DNA of 40,955 nt from Phycisphaera sp. TMED9 (GTDB taxonomy: Bacteria > Planctomycetota > Phycisphaerae > Phycisphaerales > SM1A02): positions 5,838 through 46,792 of the forward strand of contig NHBO02000079.1 of NCBI GenBank assembly GCA_002167845.2, given 5' to 3'. Below the pieces are notes generated by a model. That model was not told the DNA's origin, ran no database searches, and was given only the letters and a program-made list of their open reading frames with translations. Of this stretch, positions 1 through 8,163 are shown in pieces (positions within the stretch are counted from its first letter, which is position 1; the number at the start of each line of letters is the position of its first letter). Both the position numbers and the translations under genes were made by a program.

Positions 1-88
1 CGTCGACCTTGTCATTCAGGTCGTTCGCCGGCGTCTCTGCCGGAGTCTGCTTGTCACCCTCGATGGGCTGTTCATCGGAAACGGTCAT
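1..88 (-). CDS. nusG: Transcription termination/antitermination protein NusG, N-terminal fragment
   Basis: Only the first 29 codons are in the window; the gene runs off the left edge. The visible peptide is an acidic, Pro/Thr-rich leader (MTVSDEQPIEGDKQTPAETP...) with no domain of its own, so the name comes from context: it follows secE on the same strand after about 50 nt, the near-universal secE-nusG order. The ATG is preceded by GAGGTG as ribosome binding site. NusG binds RNA polymerase and Rho, and rho itself is encoded further along this window. The start is well supported; the identity is inferred from synteny only. Confidence 0.6.
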   Translation of the reverse strand, partial: MTVSDEQPIEGDKQTPAETPANDLNDKVD

Positions 89-138
89 GAATGCACCTCG
101 AATCCCGATTGACCGGGACGGAACGATCTCCGTCGTGA

Positions 139-552
139 TCAGGCCGGGGTATCAAGCACCTTGATGGCGCTGAAGAACGTGACGAAGACCAGGTCCCACA
201 CCTTGCAGAAACCGGCGATGCCGGCTGAAAGGGCGATCACCACGATCGTGGACCCCACAACCTCGCGGCGGGAGGACCAGTTCACTTTCTTCATCTCGGA
301 CTCGGTCGCCACAAGAAAGTCGACCGACCGTGGCTTGAGCCAGATGAAGTAGTACAGGAAGAAGCCGAAGATGCCGACCCAGAGGACACCGGCAATCGCT
401 CGGAAGTAGATCGGATCCAGTTCGAACCACGAAGAGTTCTTGAAGAAGTCGGAGAACCACATCGCACCGAGCAGGATGATCACTCCGCCCGCGATGGTGG
501 ACATCTGCCGAGTCCAGTAGCCCTGGCCCTTCTTGTAGATCGCCGTGGACAT
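139..552 (-). CDS. secE: Preprotein translocase subunit SecE
   Basis: SecE clamps SecY in the SecYEG protein-conducting channel of the inner membrane. The C-terminal half has the conserved SecE pattern: an amphipathic helix (ATESEMKKVNWSSRREVV) followed by a transmembrane segment (IVVIALSAGIAGF). Two further hydrophobic segments precede it, giving a three-helix form of about 137 residues, as in enterobacteria and unlike the short single-helix type. The open frame extends upstream into the tRNA-Trp gene, so the long version cannot be right. I prefer the ATG at 550-552 (MSTAIYKKGQGYW), which has GGGA at good spacing; an in-frame ATG at 559-561 is the alternative. It lies between tRNA-Trp and nusG in the tuf-rpmG-secE-nusG operon. 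Confidence 0.9.
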   Translation of the reverse strand: MSTAIYKKGQGYWTRQMSTIAGGVIILLGAMWFSDFFKNSSWFELDPIYFRAIAGVLWVGIFGFFLYYFIWLKPRSVDFLVATESEMKKVNWSSRREVVGSTIVVIALSAGIAGFCKVWDLVFVTFFSAIKVLDTPA

Positions 553-630
553 TGCTTGCATCCCAACTGTGAACAGAAACTGGAGCGGACCATTCGGATC
601 CGTCCGGTGGATCCGTATTCGGTCTGAAAA

Positions 631-703
<73 letters not shown>

Positions 704-755
704 AGGAGGTTGATACGACCGACGTCAGGGCCGAAGCCGCAACGAGGGGCGCCGA

Positions 756-935
756 TCACTTCCGCTTGATCTTGTGAAGAGTGTGCTTCCGAAGAGAGGG
801 GGAGTACTTCTTGAAGCCCTCCTTGACCTTCTCGTCGATGCCGCCCTTGACACGAATGTTGGTTCGATAGTTCAGCTCACCGGTCTCGGTGCACTGGAGC
901 CAGACGAACTCACGATCGGTTGCTCTCTTGGCCAT
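756..935 (-). CDS. rpmG: 50S ribosomal protein L33 (bL33)
   Basis: This 59-residue protein (MAKRATDREFVWLQCTETGELNYRTN... ending KHTLHKIKRK) is bL33, a component of the large ribosomal subunit near the E site. The Tyr-Arg-Thr strand, the KKYSPSLRKHT segment and the basic C-terminus are typical. It is mostly of the zinc-free (C-minus) type: of the four Cys that bind zinc in C-plus L33, only the first (Cys15) remains; its partner is Thr-Glu and the second pair is Ser-Pro-Ser. The start is fixed by an ATG with AAGGGTG upstream. It lies between tuf and tRNA-Trp in the tuf-rpmG-secE-nusG operon. Confidence 0.93.
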   Translation of the reverse strand: MAKRATDREFVWLQCTETGELNYRTNIRVKGGIDEKVKEGFKKYSPSLRKHTLHKIKRK

Positions 936-1010
936 TACCGCATCACCCTTCTGGGATCTCTCAAATCACTGCAAGGCCGGATGGCCTCATCACACCGCCG
1001 AGTCGGGGCC

Positions 1011-1034
1011 GGAGCCCGGCCGAAGCCGGGCTCC
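1011..1034 (-). other. Very stable UUCG-capped hairpin between tuf and rpmG
   Basis: On the transcribed strand a perfect 10-bp stem GGAGCCCGGC/GCCGGGCTCC is closed by a cUUCGg tetraloop. No T-tract follows, so it is not a complete intrinsic terminator. It starts about 20 nt past the tuf stop codon. A plausible role is as a 3' stabiliser or processing barrier that raises tuf mRNA over the downstream genes, or as part of a partial terminator; that role is inference. Confidence 0.7.
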
Positions 1035-1054
1035 GAACACCGATCGATTCGGTA

Positions 1055-2266
1055 TCACTCGACGATCGAGGTGACCACGCCGGAGCCGACGGTACGGCCA
1101 CCTTCGCGAACCGCGAAACGAACGCCTTCTTCCATTGCGACGCCCTTGCCCTCGAGGTCGACCTCGAGTTCGACGTTGTCGCCGGGCATGCACATTTCAG
1201 CACCACCCATGAGGGTGAGCTTGCCGGTGATGTCCGTGGTACGGAAGTAGAACTGGGGCTTGTAGCCGGAGAAGAACGGCGTGTGGCGACCACCCTCTTC
1301 CTTGGTCAGCACATAGACCTGACCCTGGAACTTGGTGTGGGGCTTGATGCTGCCGGGCTTGCCGAGCACCTGACCACGCTGAATCTGCTCCTTCTCAACA
1401 CCGCGGAGGAGGCAACCGACGTTGTCGCCGGCCTGACCCTCGTCGAGCGTCTTCTGGAACATTTCGACGCCGGTGACGGTCGTCTTGAGCGTCTCGGCGG
1501 AGAGACCGACGATCTCGGCTTCGTCTCCAACCTTGATGACGCCACGCTCGATACGGCCGGTCGCGACGGTACCGCGACCCTTGATCGAGAACACGTCTTC
1601 GATGGACATCAGGAAGGGCTTGTCGGTTTCCCGCTCGGGCTCTTCGATGTAGGTGTCCAGGGCTTCGAGAAGCTCTCCGATGCACGCGTTCTTCTCGGCG
1701 TCCTCGGGGTTCGAGAGCGCGGGGAAGGCCGCACCGCGAATGACCGGGCCATCATCGCCGGGGAAGTCGTACTTGGTCATGAGCTCACGAACTTCGAGTT
1801 CGATGAGATCAAGGAGCTCCTCGTCGTCGACGAGGTCGCACTTGTTGAGGAAGACGACGATCTTCGGCACACCCACCTGGCGGGCGAGCAGGATGTGCTC
1901 ACGCGTCTGAGGCATCGGGCCGTCCGAAGCGGAAACCACCAGAATGGCGCCGTCCATCTGGGCGGCACCGGTGATCATGTTCTTCACGTAGTCGGCGTGA
2001 CCGGGACAGTCGACGTGAGCATAGTGTCGGTTTTCCGACTCGTACTCCACGTGGCTGGTCGCGATGGTGAGGATCTTGGTTGGGTCGCGACGACCTTCCG
2101 ACTCGGACGCTTTCGCGACTTCGTCGTAGGCGATCGGCTTCGCAAGGCCCTTGGCCGACTGAACCGTGGTGATTGCTGCGGTGAGCGTGGTCTTGCCGTG
2201 GTCGACGTGGCCAATGGTGCCCACGTTGACGTGCGGCTTGGTCCGCTGGAAGACTTCCTTTGCCAT
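1055..2266 (-). CDS. tuf: Translation elongation factor Tu
   Basis: EF-Tu carries aminoacyl-tRNA to the ribosomal A site and hydrolyses GTP. The 403-residue protein has the P-loop GHVDHGKT (19-26), the DCPGH switch II motif, the NKCD base-specificity motif, and full domains II and III ending [10 protein letters not shown]. The start [14 protein letters not shown] is standard, with AGGAGATG upstream. Switch I is unusual: the near-invariant RGITI is replaced by KILTI inside a segment (residues about 41-75) that reaches the conserved SHVEY about five residues later than in E. coli. The Mg-coordinating Thr appears to be kept. As far as I recall, planctomycete EF-Tu proteins share this pattern, so it is lineage evidence rather than damage. 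It is the first protein gene of the operon, just after tRNA-Thr. Confidence 0.98.
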   Translation of the reverse strand: MAKEVFQRTKPHVNVGTIGHVDHGKTTLTAAITTVQSAKGLAKPIAYDEVAKASESEGRRDPTKILTIATSHVEYESENRHYAHVDCPGHADYVKNMITGAAQMDGAILVVSASDGPMPQTREHILLARQVGVPKIVVFLNKCDLVDDEELLDLIELEVRELMTKYDFPGDDGPVIRGAAFPALSNPEDAEKNACIGELLEALDTYIEEPERETDKPFLMSIEDVFSIKGRGTVATGRIERGVIKVGDEAEIVGLSAETLKTTVTGVEMFQKTLDEGQAGDNVGCLLRGVEKEQIQRGQVLGKPGSIKPHTKFQGQVYVLTKEEGGRHTPFFSGYKPQFYFRTTDITGKLTLMGGAEMCMPGDNVELEVDLEGKGVAMEEGVRFAVREGGRTVGSGVVTSIVE

Positions 2267-2447
2267 CTGCGGGCATCTCCTGAATTCCCGCCGTCTGGGT
2301 CAGCGTGTGACCGAGCGGCGATCGACGGTTGGAGTTCCGGTCCTTCGTGGACCATTCCTCCGGAGGGGTTTCGCCCGACCACCTTCGGTCGGGTTCCGAT
2401 TGGGAAGGCACCACATGAAACACATGGCCGATCCCGAAGAGTCTTGA

Positions 2448-2519
2448 AGCCACCGACGGGACTTGAACCCGTGACCTCACCCTTACCAAGGGTGTGCTCT
2501 ACCACTGAGCTACGGTGGC
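2448..2519 (-). tRNA. tRNA-Thr (anticodon GGT)
   Basis: The minus strand gives a cloverleaf with acceptor GCCACCG/CGGTGGC, D stem GCTC/GAGC, anticodon stem CACCC/GGGTG around loop TTGGTAA (anticodon GGT), and T arm ACGGG-TTCAAGT-CCCGT. CCA is not encoded. It precedes tuf by about 180 nt, matching the common tRNA-Thr/tuf arrangement. Confidence 0.95.
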
Positions 2520-2607
2520 ATGGAACGGGTGCCGAAGCACCGTGGAACTTCACATTGTCAGGCGGACGGACCGCCCAGGCGACCACCGGTAGAGCTCGGC
2601 GAACGCT

Positions 2608-2634
2608 GAATAAAAACCGCCCCAACTGGGACGG
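2608..2634 (-). terminator. Candidate intrinsic terminator or attenuator ahead of the tuf operon
   Basis: On the minus strand, a 7-bp hairpin CCGTCCC/GGGGCGG (one G-U pair, loop AGTT) is followed directly by TTTTTATTC. It could end transcripts arriving from the pseudopilin gene upstream. It also sits within the first 30 nt of any transcript from the promoter proposed at 2645-2672, so it could attenuate that promoter. Confidence 0.5.
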
Positions 2635-2644
2635 CAGATCGCAG

Positions 2645-2672
2645 AGTGTAGCGGATACCGGCGGGAAGGCAA
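2645..2672 (-). promoter_or_regulatory. Candidate sigma-70-type promoter for the tRNA-Thr/tuf operon
   Basis: On the minus strand, TTGCCT and TACACT are separated by 16 nt, with a GC-rich stretch after the -10 box as expected of growth-controlled promoters for translation genes. It lies about 130 nt upstream of tRNA-Thr. The hairpin plus T-tract right behind the start point makes the assignment uncertain. Apart from this and that hairpin, I see nothing coding in 2520-2941. Confidence 0.35.
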
Positions 2673-2941
2673 GACTACGAAGTCCCTCTTCGCCACTGCT
2701 GGCCAGCCCCGAATTCGGAGGACAGGACCTCAGCCACCGCCCCTGACGGACGTCCGAATAAAGCGGCCCTTTGGGCGCCGATAGGCAGCTTCAAGACGAG
2801 AATTCGACCGTCAACCGCCAGGGTCCTCCGGCCATCGACTGGGAGGGCCCGCAGATCGAATGCCAAACACCTGCTTCACGGCGTCTTCTCCACCAGCAAT
2901 CCCGAAGATGCCAGCTTCAAGAACCCCCGATCCCTTCTGAT

Positions 2942-3862
2942 TCAAGGATCGGAATGGTCGTGATCAACCGGTCGGGCATCCAGCCCGTGGATCAGATAGC
3001 CGCGGTCCTCGATTTCGTCGATGTCCACGAATGCCGTTTCCGCCTTGATGCCTCCATCAAGCGTGAGGAAGAGCGCGGTATCGCCGATGTACCGAAAATC
3101 GACCTGGGTCTGGTATCCGGCTCCAGGGTCTCCCCAGCCTTCCGTGTCCGGACTGATCGTCTCTCCAGCAAGGGAATCGACCATGTACACCGATCGGGCG
3201 GGGAATCGAATCTGTGGTCGCGAATACCACTCCGAGTCGGGCCCACTGATTCGGAACCAGTCGTTGGCCGCGAAATACCCGGGATGGCCGACTTCCGATG
3301 TCCTCGCACCATCACCGAACGGGGTCGCTTCGGTTCCGCCGACGGTCTTCTGCATCGGAACGGTACTGCGAAGAATGTTCTTGAAACTCAGGTCCGACTC
3401 GAAGACGACCCGGTCCGGAGCATCGAATCGGTAGTTGTATCCATCCGGATTCGAGTTGGCCTCGAAGGGGATCAGGATGCCGTTGGAACTCAGATCCGTA
3501 TACGTCCAGAGAATGTCCGCCCATGAGCCGACGTTCGTGAAATCTCCCAGCGGGAAGTTCCCGTCGGTAGTCGGTCCGATCAGAGGCTCCACCCCTGCCG
3601 GACTCTCCTTCCGAATCTTCCCGGGGTAGCTCGCCTGGCGGTAGTCGAAGCTGGACGGCACGATGAACTCTCGATTGTCCGTCGAGTAGTCCGTCATCAG
3701 CATGAAGATCTGCCGAAGGTTGCTCTCGCTGGTCACCTGCTGACCGGTCCGATTCACGGTTCCGAGCCCCGGAAGCAGGATTGCCAGCAAAACGACGATG
3801 ATCCCGATCACGGTCAGGATCTCGACCAGGGTCATGCCACGATGATTATTGGTTGCGCTCAC
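2942..3862 (-). CDS. Type II secretion/type IV pilin-like pseudopilin
   Basis: A 306-residue protein with a prepilin leader: MSATNNHRG is followed by MTLVEILTVIG and a hydrophobic helix (IIVVLLAILLPGL). Cleavage after Gly9 leaves Met1 and the conserved Glu5 of the mature protein. The rest is a large globular domain ending in a strand with LFLTLDGG, similar to the DG tag of the planctomycete prepilin families. It should be processed by a prepilin peptidase and either built into a pseudopilus or anchored in the inner membrane. The start is GTG with GGAG seven bases upstream. It stands alone between rho and the tuf operon, so the substrate or partner system is unknown. Confidence 0.85.
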   Translation of the reverse strand: MSATNNHRGMTLVEILTVIGIIVVLLAILLPGLGTVNRTGQQVTSESNLRQIFMLMTDYSTDNREFIVPSSFDYRQASYPGKIRKESPAGVEPLIGPTTDGNFPLGDFTNVGSWADILWTYTDLSSNGILIPFEANSNPDGYNYRFDAPDRVVFESDLSFKNILRSTVPMQKTVGGTEATPFGDGARTSEVGHPGYFAANDWFRISGPDSEWYSRPQIRFPARSVYMVDSLAGETISPDTEGWGDPGAGYQTQVDFRYIGDTALFLTLDGGIKAETAFVDIDEIEDRGYLIHGLDARPVDHDHSDP

Positions 3863-4138
3863 GCGAATCTCCGAATTCTCTTCTGAGTCGGCCGTTCGGT
3901 TCCATCTTCGACAATACCCATCAGAACCGCTGGACGTCGTTTTTGGGACGCGAAGAGGTCGTGAATCCGAGTCCGACGCTCTCCTTGATCGCTCAGGGGC
4001 CCTGAAGTGCCTGCCGACCGGGATTCCGATCAGCAGGAGGGACCTTGACTCATCCGCACATCACCCGCCCCGGTTCCCCGGTTCCCGGGTTCGAAGGCTC
4101 TCAGTCCCCGCAGGCCCCGATTCACGAGCACTTGGGCG

Positions 4139-4156
4139 GGGTTTTCCGAAAAACCC
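4139..4156. other. Hairpin downstream of rho
   Basis: GGGTTTT and AAAACCC form a perfect 7-bp inverted repeat around a 4-nt loop, 16 bp past the rho stop codon. There is no separate T-tract, so termination activity is uncertain. Apart from this element I see no gene in 3863-4171; the pseudopilin ribosome binding site lies at its lower end. Confidence 0.45.
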
Positions 4157-4171
4157 TCAGATCGTCGGCCC

Positions 4172-5617
4172 TCAGCCCATGCTCATGGTCATCAGGAACT
4201 CGCCATTGCTCTTGGTCTTGGCAAGCCTCGACCGCAGCAGCTCCATGGCCTCCACGACATTCATGTCCGAGACGACCTTGCGAAGTCGGGTGATGAGCTC
4301 GTGCTCCTGAGGATCCAGGAGCAGTTCTTCTCGTCGGGTTCCGCTCGCAGCGATGTCGATCGCGGGATACACCCGCTTCTCGACGAGCTTGCGGTCCAGA
4401 TGGAGTTCGGCGTTGCCCGTTCCCTTGAACTCTTCGAAGATCACCTCGTCAGCCCGGCTTCCGGTATCGACCAGCGCCGTCGCGACGATCGTCAGCGAAC
4501 CACCGTCTTCGATGTTTCGAGCCGAACCGAAGAACTTCTTGGGCTTGATGAGTGCGGCATTGTCGACACCGCCGGAACCGATCTTTCCCGAGCCCGACAT
4601 GCCGTTGTTGTAACCCCGGGCGAGTCGGGTGATCGAGTCGAGCAGGATCACGACGTGATCTCCGAATTCGACCATGCGTCGCGCCTTCTCCATCACGATC
4701 TCGGAGACCGCGATGTGCCGCGTCGCTTCTTCGTCGAAGGTGCTGGCGACGACTTCGACCGAGTCCGGAGTGTTTCGCTTGAAGTCCGTGACTTCCTCGG
4801 GACGCTCGTCGATGAGCATGACGATCACGTGTGCTTCGGGATGGTTCTTCGCGATGGCGTTGGTGACCTGCTGGAGGATCACGGTCTTGCCGGTGCGTGG
4901 CGGTGCGACCACCAAGGCTCGCTGACCGAAGCCGAGCGGTGTCACCATGTCGATGATCCGAGGCTCGAGACGAGTCGGTTCTTCCGGCAATTCCAGCTGA
5001 ATTCGCCGATTCGGGTGAAGCGGCGTGAGATTCTCGAAGGTCGGAAGTTCATGCAGGACCTTGGGGTCCCGACCGTTGACTTCTTCGACTCGAAGCAACG
5101 CGAAGTAGGTTTCGGCTTCCTTGGGCGGTCGAATCAGGCCCTTGACGATCATGCCGCGTCGAAGTCCGAATCGTCTCACCTGGCTGGGACTGACGTAGAC
5201 GTCGTCGGCGCAGGGCAGATAGCTGTACTCGGCGCTGCGAAGGAATCCGAATCCTTCGGGCATCACTTCGAGCGTGCCCTCCGCCATCATCAGTCCGGCC
5301 TTCTCGGCACGCTTCCGCAGGATCTCGAACACCAGCTTCTGCTTGGGCAGGTTCCCGCAATCCTCGATCTTCTCCTTCTTGGCGAGCTTGAGGAGTTCGG
5401 GATTGGTGAGCTTCTGGAGCTTCGCGAGATCGAGATCGCTTTTCTTCGCGATGTCGTACCGCTCCTGAAGTTCATTCTCCAGTTCAGCGGCCTCCAACTC
5501 GAGTTGCTCGTCGGTCGGAACCGATCCTGGAGCGAGCGTGATCGAGGGGGCGTTCGAGCCCTGGGAAGATGAACTACCGCCGGGCTTGCGGCGACGACGT
5601 CGGGACTTGCTTGTCAT
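4172..5617 (-). CDS. rho: Transcription termination factor Rho
   Basis: Rho is a hexameric RNA helicase that ends transcription of untranslated RNA. From the ATG at 5615-5617 the protein is 481 residues. It has an Arg-rich, Ser/Gly-rich N-terminal extension ([10 protein letters not shown]), an acidic helical stretch, a Rho N-terminal segment ([20 protein letters not shown]), the cold-shock-like RNA-binding domain (PEGFGFLRS...[13 protein letters not shown]), then the RecA-type motor with Walker A APPRTGKT (about 238-245), [11 protein letters not shown], and the R-loop region with [20 protein letters not shown]. The frame extends 26 codons upstream, but that stretch lacks Rho features and [11 protein letters not shown] is the natural start. 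It is the last gene of cysS-coaE-rho, with a 266-bp leader that may hold its own promoter or autoregulation. Confidence 0.97.
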   Translation of the reverse strand: MTSKSRRRRRKPGGSSSSQGSNAPSITLAPGSVPTDEQLELEAAELENELQERYDIAKKSDLDLAKLQKLTNPELLKLAKKEKIEDCGNLPKQKLVFEILRKRAEKAGLMMAEGTLEVMPEGFGFLRSAEYSYLPCADDVYVSPSQVRRFGLRRGMIVKGLIRPPKEAETYFALLRVEEVNGRDPKVLHELPTFENLTPLHPNRRIQLELPEEPTRLEPRIIDMVTPLGFGQRALVVAPPRTGKTVILQQVTNAIAKNHPEAHVIVMLIDERPEEVTDFKRNTPDSVEVVASTFDEEATRHIAVSEIVMEKARRMVEFGDHVVILLDSITRLARGYNNGMSGSGKIGSGGVDNAALIKPKKFFGSARNIEDGGSLTIVATALVDTGSRADEVIFEEFKGTGNAELHLDRKLVEKRVYPAIDIAASGTRREELLLDPQEHELITRLRKVVSDMNVVEAMELLRSRLAKTKSNGEFLMTMSMG

Positions 5618-5883
5618 GGTTGGAACAACCTGATGGAAGGTGGCCTGCGACGGTCGAAGATGAGACCGGGGTGCCGTGGGGATCCGCCGGATCATTCCAT
5701 TGGATCTGCGAGCACGGCTCGACAGGCGACGCGTTGTGAGGGGCGGGAAGCGACAGGGCGTTCCCGTGCACCTGCATGATGGACCGACTTTCGGCTCCGG
5801 TCAAGCCTCATCCGGGCGGGATCGCCGGCCGAGAGGACTATTTTCGCCCGATTCCCATCCTGAACCACCGAACACACCATGGC

Positions 5884-6492
5884 TCAGCGTGGTGCGATCG
5901 CATTCAGGACCGCTTCGACTCGAGATCGGAGAACCGTGATTTCCACCGAATTGTCGATGGCCATCGTTGATCGCGAACGTTTCTCCTCGATCGGCATCTG
6001 CGCGGATTCGCGGCGGGACCACTCCGACTCATTCCAACCGCGATTCGATCGAACCCGTTCAAGTCTGGCTTCTTCCGGCGTGTCGATGAACACCACGGCG
6101 TCACACAGGCCGTCGATTCCCGCTTCGAAGAGCAACGGCGCGTCGATCACCAACGCCCGAGTACCCATCGGAGCGTCGGAAAATGCGTGCTCCCTCGCCG
6201 CATGGACCTTTGGATGAATCAGGGCTTCGAGCCGGGCGCGATCATCCGGATTCTGGAAGATGTGCTCCGCGATCGCGGAACGATCCGGCGTTCCGTCTTC
6301 GGCGACGACCCCCGGCCCCCACCACTGACGGATCGTCTCCAGCACTTCCGGGGATTCCAGTGCGACGCGGGAGTCCCGATCGGAATCACTCACCACGCAA
6401 CCAAGATCCCGGAGAATCGCGGCCACCGCGCTCTTCCCCGACCCAATGCCTCCCACGAGGCCGATGACCGGTGGTCGGCGGGGACCGGTCAT
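5884..6492 (-). CDS. coaE: Dephospho-CoA kinase
   Basis: CoaE phosphorylates the 3'-hydroxyl of dephospho-CoA, the last step of coenzyme A synthesis. The 202-residue protein has a P-loop GGIGSGKS (about 14-21), the DSDRDSR segment following the first strand, a LIHPKVHAARE motif and a substrate-binding IDAPLLFEAG motif, all typical. Its ATG overlaps the cysS stop codon by 4 nt (6489-6492), so the two are translationally coupled. Length is normal for the family. Confidence 0.95.
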   Translation of the reverse strand: MTGPRRPPVIGLVGGIGSGKSAVAAILRDLGCVVSDSDRDSRVALESPEVLETIRQWWGPGVVAEDGTPDRSAIAEHIFQNPDDRARLEALIHPKVHAAREHAFSDAPMGTRALVIDAPLLFEAGIDGLCDAVVFIDTPEEARLERVRSNRGWNESEWSRRESAQMPIEEKRSRSTMAIDNSVEITVLRSRVEAVLNAIAPR

Positions 6493-8042
6493 TCGACGAT
6501 CCGAGACCAGGTGGTGCCTTCCGGCCCATCCTTGATCGCGACTCCAAGCGTGGTCAGTTCGTCTCGAATGGCATCCGCCGCGGCCCAGTCCTTGTTGGCC
6601 TTGGCCTCCGCCCGGGCTGCGATGCAGGCCTCCACCCGTCCCGCGAGATCATCATCCTCGACGACCGGCGCATCGTTGCGTTCGAGCACTCCAAGCACCT
6701 CGTTCATCCGCCGAAGCGCCGCGAGTTCGGAGGCGGCCCGGGCCGCGTCACCCGCCGGGGAGTCGGCGTCGACCCGGCTGGCATTGACCGCTTCGTTGAG
6801 CGCGCCGATGGCGCGAGCGAGATTCAGATCGTCACTGACCGCATCGGTGAATGCAGGGAGTGCGGACTCCAACGGTCCGGGGCCATCCCCCGCGACCACC
6901 TGGCCCGACGCGAGCTGGGCTTCCAATCGACACCAGCGATCGATCATGCGTCCGCAATCTCGAAGCCCCTGAAGGGTGAAGTTGGCATTCTGCCGATAGT
7001 GCGTGCGGACCAGTTCCAGGCGGAGTGCCGCCGCAGTGGCCCCCTTCGCGAGAATATCCCGCACCGTGAAGAAGTTGCCCTTCGACTTCGACATCTTCTC
7101 GCCTTCGACGACGAGGTGTCGCGTGTGGAACCAGTACCGCGCGAATCGTTCTGATCCGGACGCGGCACGACTCTGTGCGATCTCGCATTCATGATGCGGG
7201 AAGATGTTGTCCTCGCCTCCGGAATGAAGATCGATCTGTCCGGCGTGTTCACCTTCCGACGGAGCGAGAAGGCCCTGCGCCATCGCACTGCACTCAAGAT
7301 GCCACCCGGGATAGCCCTCACCCCACGGGCTTGCCCACCGCATGAGATGCGATGGATCGGGTTTCCAGAGAAGGAAGTCGGCCGGATGTCGTTTCGCCGC
7401 CTGATTGGCCGCGTTGAGCCGACCACCCTCACCCTCCCGGAGCGCGTCGATGGTATTGCCGCTCAGGCGCCCGTAGTCCGGAAAACTCGCGACCGAGAAG
7501 TACACGGCACCGTCTCCGCCGACGTAGGCGTGATCTCCGGCGATGAGCCGTTCGATCAACTCGATCATCTCCGGCACCCACCGGGTCGGCCGCGGCATCA
7601 GCGCCGGTTCCGAATCGGCGTCCTCCACCACCTTGAGGCCGAGCAGGCGGGCATCATCGATGAACGCCGCCGCGTAGAAGTCCGCGATGGCACCGGGATC
7701 GCCGGGGTCGATCTCCACCCCATCGGGAAGTGATCCCGACTTCTTCGCTTCCAGAAGACGTTTTCCGGCGACCGCCATCTTGTCCTCGCCACCGCCATCA
7801 GCGACCGCATCTTCGGTCATATGCCCGACATCCGTGATGTTCATCACATGCCGGACGTCATGACCGAGAAATTCGAGGGTCCTTCGGAGCACATCGGCGT
7901 TCAGGAAAGACCGGAAGTTGCCGATGTGTGCATAGTCGTAGACCGTCGGGCCGCAGGTGTAGAACGTCACCGGGCCGGAGGGATCGAGCGGAGTGAAGTC
8001 GACGAGGCGTCGCTCGAGGGTGTCGTGAAGTCGAAGGGGCAT
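6489..8042 (-). CDS. cysS: Cysteinyl-tRNA synthetase
   Basis: This class I synthetase charges tRNA-Cys. The 517-residue protein shows the signature motifs: CGPTVYDYAHIGN (Cys30 and the HIGH-type motif at 39-42), HLECSAM and HHECEIAQ with further zinc ligands, and KMSKS (about 316-320). The frame is open for 80 more codons upstream, into the divergent glycosyltransferase, but MPLRLHDTLERR fits the family start. It begins an operon with coaE and rho and is divergent from the GT4 gene at 8164; the 121-bp gap must hold both promoters. Confidence 0.96.
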   Translation of the reverse strand: MPLRLHDTLERRLVDFTPLDPSGPVTFYTCGPTVYDYAHIGNFRSFLNADVLRRTLEFLGHDVRHVMNITDVGHMTEDAVADGGGEDKMAVAGKRLLEAKKSGSLPDGVEIDPGDPGAIADFYAAAFIDDARLLGLKVVEDADSEPALMPRPTRWVPEMIELIERLIAGDHAYVGGDGAVYFSVASFPDYGRLSGNTIDALREGEGGRLNAANQAAKRHPADFLLWKPDPSHLMRWASPWGEGYPGWHLECSAMAQGLLAPSEGEHAGQIDLHSGGEDNIFPHHECEIAQSRAASGSERFARYWFHTRHLVVEGEKMSKSKGNFFTVRDILAKGATAAALRLELVRTHYRQNANFTLQGLRDCGRMIDRWCRLEAQLASGQVVAGDGPGPLESALPAFTDAVSDDLNLARAIGALNEAVNASRVDADSPAGDAARAASELAALRRMNEVLGVLERNDAPVVEDDDLAGRVEACIAARAEAKANKDWAAADAIRDELTTLGVAIKDGPEGTTWSRIVE

Positions 8043-8082
8043 CAACCGTTCCGATTGGGTTCGAGGAGTCCGGAAAGGGTCA

Positions 8083-8100
8083 CGACCGGAACGACGGTCG
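8083..8100. promoter_or_regulatory. Inverted repeat in the cysS/GT4 divergent promoter region
   Basis: CGACCG and CGGTCG form a perfect 6-bp palindrome with a 6-bp spacer, between two divergent genes. It could be an operator or a chance GC-rich repeat. Confidence 0.25.
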
Positions 8101-8163
8101 AGGGTCCCGAAGTCGTATCCTACGATCTCGCGATCCAGTTCCGGAGCCGGAGGCGCTCGCCAG

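Noticed and set aside
920-2746. 608-codon open frame on the plus strand
   Set aside because: It is antisense to tuf, rpmG's 5' end and tRNA-Thr. High GC at third codon positions keeps the opposite frame open; the protein has no recognisable domain.
2675-2866. 63-codon minus-strand ORF between the pseudopilin and the tuf operon
   Set aside because: No convincing ribosome binding site, composition like translated GC-rich spacer, and it overlaps the proposed promoter.
4301-5572. 423-codon plus-strand open frame
   Set aside because: It lies wholly antisense to rho and shows only the mirrored codon bias of that gene.
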